Positions 61,642-64,000 of a stretch of DNA of 64,000 bases are shown piece by piece. The stretch is from NCBI RefSeq assembly GCF_900091555.1, contig NZ_FMCX01000003.1, positions 434,001 through 498,000 on the forward strand, read 5' to 3'. Below the pieces are notes generated by a model. The model did no database searches. It saw nothing but the letters and a program-made list of their open reading frames with translations, and was not told the origin of the DNA. Position numbers and translations under genes: made by a program. The first letter of the stretch is position 1; each line of letters begins with the position of its first letter. This DNA comes from Micromonospora mirobrigensis (GTDB lineage: Bacteria > Actinomycetota > Actinomycetes > Mycobacteriales > Micromonosporaceae).

Positions 61642-61678
61642 ACCGCCTGCCGGCGTCGTGCTGACGCAGGCAGGCGGT
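61642..61678. terminator. Convergent terminator (aroQ / peptide ABC operon)
   Basis: A 10-bp stem ACCGCCTGCC with GGCAGGCGGT and a 17-base loop, 11 bases beyond the stop of the minus-strand ATPase gene. Confidence 0.7.
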
Positions 61679-61688
61679 CCGGCGAGGG

Positions 61689-62702
61689 TCACCCCTCGTA
61701 GCTGGCGACGATCTCCCGCTTCTCGGCGAAGTGGCAGGCGCTCGGGTGGTCCGAGCCCGGCCGGATCTCCAGCAGCGGGACCTCCTGGGCGCAGACGTCC
61801 TGCGCCTTCCAGCACCGGGTGCGGAACCGGCAGCCCGACGGCGGGCTGATCGGCGAGGGGACGTCACCGGTGAGCCGGATGATCGTCTTGTTCTCCCGCA
61901 GGGTCGGGTCCGGCACCGGCACTGCCGAGAGCAGCGCCTGGGTGTACGGGTGGGTCGGCCGCTCGTAGATCTCGTCCTCGGTGCCGATCTCCACCATCTT
62001 GCCCAGGTACATCACCGCGACCCGGTCGGAGAGGTGGCGCACCACGGACAGGTCGTGCGCGATGAACACGTACGACAGGCCGAACTCCGACTGGAGCTTC
62101 TCCAGCAGGTTCATCACCTGCGCCTGGATCGACACGTCGAGCGCGGAGACCGGCTCGTCGCAGACGATCACCTCGGGCCGCAGGGCGAGCGCCCGGGCGA
62201 TGCCGATGCGCTGGCGCTGACCGCCGGAGAACTGGTGCGGGTACCGGTTGATGTGCTCGGGGTTCAGGCCGACCAGGTCGAGCAGTTCCTTGACCTTGCT
62301 CCGCCGGCTGCCCTTGGGGGCCACCTCCGGGTGGATCTCGAACGGCTCGCCGATCAGGTCACCGACCGTCATCCGCGGGTTCAACGAGGTGTACGGGTCC
62401 TGCATGACCAGCTGGATCTGCCGGCGCAGTCGACGCAGCGCGCCGCCGGAGAGCCGGGAGATGTCCTGGCCCTTGTAGAGCACGCTGCCGGCGGTCGGCT
62501 TCTCCAGGTTCATCAGGACCCGGGCCAGCGTCGACTTGCCGCAACCGGACTCGCCCACCACGCCGAGCGTCTCGCCGGCCTTCAGGTCGAAGGAGACGCC
62601 GTCGACCGCCTTGACCTGACCGATGGTCTTCTTGAACACCACACCGCTGGTCACGGGGTAGTGCTTGACCAGGTCACGGACCTCGATGATGTTCTCAGTC
62701 AC
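61689..62702 (-). CDS. dppF: Peptide ABC transporter ATPase (OppF/DppF type)
   Basis: 337 residues. Walker [11 protein letters not shown]-loop [19 protein letters not shown], signature [17 protein letters not shown], Walker [13 protein letters not shown], switch [25 protein letters not shown]-terminal Cys cluster. It is nearly collinear with the OppF of the 42-kb operon, so the two operons share ancestry. GTG start overlaps the upstream ATPase gene by 8 bases. Confidence 0.93.
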   Translation of the reverse strand: MTENIIEVRDLVKHYPVTSGVVFKKTIGQVKAVDGVSFDLKAGETLGVVGESGCGKSTLARVLMNLEKPTAGSVLYKGQDISRLSGGALRRLRRQIQLVMQDPYTSLNPRMTVGDLIGEPFEIHPEVAPKGSRRSKVKELLDLVGLNPEHINRYPHQFSGGQRQRIGIARALALRPEVIVCDEPVSALDVSIQAQVMNLLEKLQSEFGLSYVFIAHDLSVVRHLSDRVAVMYLGKMVEIGTEDEIYERPTHPYTQALLSAVPVPDPTLRENKTIIRLTGDVPSPISPPSGCRFRTRCWKAQDVCAQEVPLLEIRPGSDHPSACHFAEKREIVASYEG

Positions 62703-63738
62703 GGTTCACGAGCTCCTCGGCGAAGTGGCACGCGCTGGCCCGACCGGCGCCGACCTGCAGCAGCGGCGGCACCTTCTCCCTACACACCGGCTGGGCCATC
62801 GGGCAGCGCGGGTTGAACGGACAGCCCGGCGGGATGTTCATCAGGTTCGGCGGCAGGCCCTTGATCGTACGCAGCTCCTGGCCCCGCTCGTCCATCCGCG
62901 GGATCGAGTTGAGCAGGCCGAGCGTGTACGGGTGCGCCGGCTTGCGGTACAGCTCGAACACGTCGGCTTCCTCGACGATCCGGCCGGCGTACATGACCGC
63001 GATCCGGTCCGCGACGTCGGCGACCACGCCGAGGTCGTGGGTGATCAGGATCATGCCCATCTGCCGCTCCCGCTGAAGCTCACCGAGCAGGTCCATGATC
63101 TGGGCCTGCACGGTCACGTCCAGCGCGGTGGTCGGCTCGTCCGCGATCAGCACCTCGGGGTCGAGGGCCAGCGACATCGCGATCATCGCGCGCTGCCGCA
63201 TACCGCCGGAGAACTGGTGCGGGTAGTTGCTGTACCGACCCTTGGCGTTCGGGATCTTCACCTGGTCGAGCATCTCGACCGCGCGCTTCTTCGCGTCCGC
63301 GCGGCTCATGCCGCGACGGATGCGGAACTGCTCGGCGATCTGGAAACCGACGGTGAAAACCGGGTTGAGGGCGGAGAGCGAGTCCTGGAAGATCATGGCG
63401 ATGCCTTCGCCACGGATCCGCCGCCGCTCCTCGGCGGACATCTTGAGCATGTCCTTGCCGTGGAAGCGGACCTGGCCGTTGGTGACGAACCCCGGCGGGG
63501 TGTCCAGGATGCCCATGATGGTCTGGGCCGTCACGCTCTTGCCGGAGCCGGACTCGCCGAGCACGGCGAGGGTCTCCCCCGCTTCGACGTGGTACGTGAC
63601 CCCGTTGATGACCTTGGCGACGCCGTCCCGGGTACGGAACTCGACTCGCAGGTCTTCCACCTCGAGCAGCCGACCCGAGGGGCGGCCGGATCCGTCGGCG
63701 CCCGGTGCGGACTGCTCGGACACGAGAATGTCGGACAC
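62695..63738 (-). CDS. dppD: Peptide ABC transporter ATPase (OppD/DppD type)
   Basis: 347 residues. Walker [10 protein letters not shown]-loop [20 protein letters not shown], signature [17 protein letters not shown], Walker [13 protein letters not shown], switch [24 protein letters not shown], and [14 protein letters not shown]...ACHFAEE at the end. GTG start, 11 bases after the permease stop. Works with the DppF-type protein. Confidence 0.93.
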   Translation of the reverse strand: MSDILVSEQSAPGADGSGRPSGRLLEVEDLRVEFRTRDGVAKVINGVTYHVEAGETLAVLGESGSGKSVTAQTIMGILDTPPGFVTNGQVRFHGKDMLKMSAEERRRIRGEGIAMIFQDSLSALNPVFTVGFQIAEQFRIRRGMSRADAKKRAVEMLDQVKIPNAKGRYSNYPHQFSGGMRQRAMIAMSLALDPEVLIADEPTTALDVTVQAQIMDLLGELQRERQMGMILITHDLGVVADVADRIAVMYAGRIVEEADVFELYRKPAHPYTLGLLNSIPRMDERGQELRTIKGLPPNLMNIPPGCPFNPRCPMAQPVCREKVPPLLQVGAGRASACHFAEELVNRD

Positions 63739-63749
63739 TTCAGTCTCCC

Positions 63750-64000
63750 CTATCGGAGCTTCGGGTCGAGGGCCTCGCGGACCGCTTCACCGAGCATCAC
63801 GAAGCTCAGCACGGCGAGAACGAGGAACAGCGAGGGGAAGAACAGCAGGGACGGCGAGACCCGGATGAAGCTCTGCGACTCGCTGATCATGATGCCCCAG
63901 GAGACCACCGGGCTCTTCAGGCCGACGCCCAGGAACGAGAGCGTCGCCTCGGCGCCGATGAAGGAGCCGACCATGATCGTGCCGTAGACCAGCAGCGGCG
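63750..64000 (-). CDS. dppC: Peptide ABC transporter permease, C-terminal part (DppC type)
   Basis: Only the last 83 codons are in the window; the 5' part continues beyond 64000. PLLVYGTIMVGSFIGAEATL continues LSFLGVGLKSPVVSWGIMI and ends EAVREALDPKLR, the DppC/OppC C-terminus, matching the OppC of the other operon. Start not visible. Confidence 0.9.
   Translation of the reverse strand, partial: PLLVYGTIMVGSFIGAEATLSFLGVGLKSPVVSWGIMISESQSFIRVSPSLLFFPSLFLVLAVLSFVMLGEAVREALDPKLR

Overview
The window is very G+C-rich actinobacterial chromosome, most likely from a Micromonospora-like member of the Micromonosporaceae. The basis is the base composition, frequent GTG starts with GTGA/ATGA gene overlaps, a DivIVA-domain gene beside a GntR gene, a PerM-purN-purH block, and two families of short palindromic repeats that I associate from memory with this group. 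No tRNA, rRNA or CRISPR array was recognised. Most of the window is core chromosome. The genus is inference.

Layout. 1-10.6 kb: end of a succinate dehydrogenase iron-sulfur gene, a NUDIX gene, a PCD-like protein lacking the usual His pair, small membrane and PH-domain genes, a cluster of three decayed genes (3.7-4.7 kb: VOC, SRPBCC, inositol-phosphatase-like), a coupled DivIVA-domain pair divergent from a GntR regulator, an aldo-keto reductase, a two-domain VOC protein and an LtrA-like membrane protein. 10.67-12.39 kb: a 1.7-kb relic island flanked by 27-bp direct repeats that duplicate the 3' end of ychF. It holds arsR, a CadI/ArsI-type dioxygenase, a 48-residue Cys-rich gene, a truncated aquaporin and an integrase C-terminus. 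12.4-24.5 kb: ychF, peptidase E, an ada-alkA/ogt alkylation-repair pair, a heterodimeric ABC exporter, a valyl-tRNA synthetase of archaeal-like type and a secreted EEP nuclease. 24.6-28.1 kb: a four-gene ABC-2 transporter operon.

28.2-37.1 kb: a DM13-domain protein, an APS kinase fused to a degenerate ATP-sulfurylase-like domain, deoR-galT, isocitrate dehydrogenase, an MBL-fold hydrolase, a large palindromic (ACCC)n/(GGGT)n structure, malate dehydrogenase and folD. 37.5-43.2 kb: a complete oligopeptide ABC operon. 43.3-47.3 kb: a lipoprotein, an 877-residue secreted beta-propeller protein and another exported protein. 47.5-54.6 kb: purN-purH, DUF4190-type proteins, a PerM homologue and sucC-sucD followed by a 30-bp-period hairpin array. 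54.7-64 kb: a membrane PH-like protein, a B12-binding mutase subunit, two M23 peptidases, pcrA, chorismate mutase behind a Phe/Tyr-rich leader-peptide attenuator, and a second (incomplete) peptide ABC operon on the minus strand.

How it works together. TCA and central-carbon genes (sdhB, icd, mdh, sucCD) are scattered through it with folD and purNH. Peptide uptake is represented twice, alkylation repair once, and cell-wall turnover by the M23 pair. The most notable signals are the ychF-targeted arsenic island, the aroQ attenuator with an apparently leaderless FYFYY peptide, the inverted pair of 58-bp hairpin repeats with compensatory changes that abut two stop codons, and the 60-bp palindrome lying in frame inside the Ada-AlkA gene.
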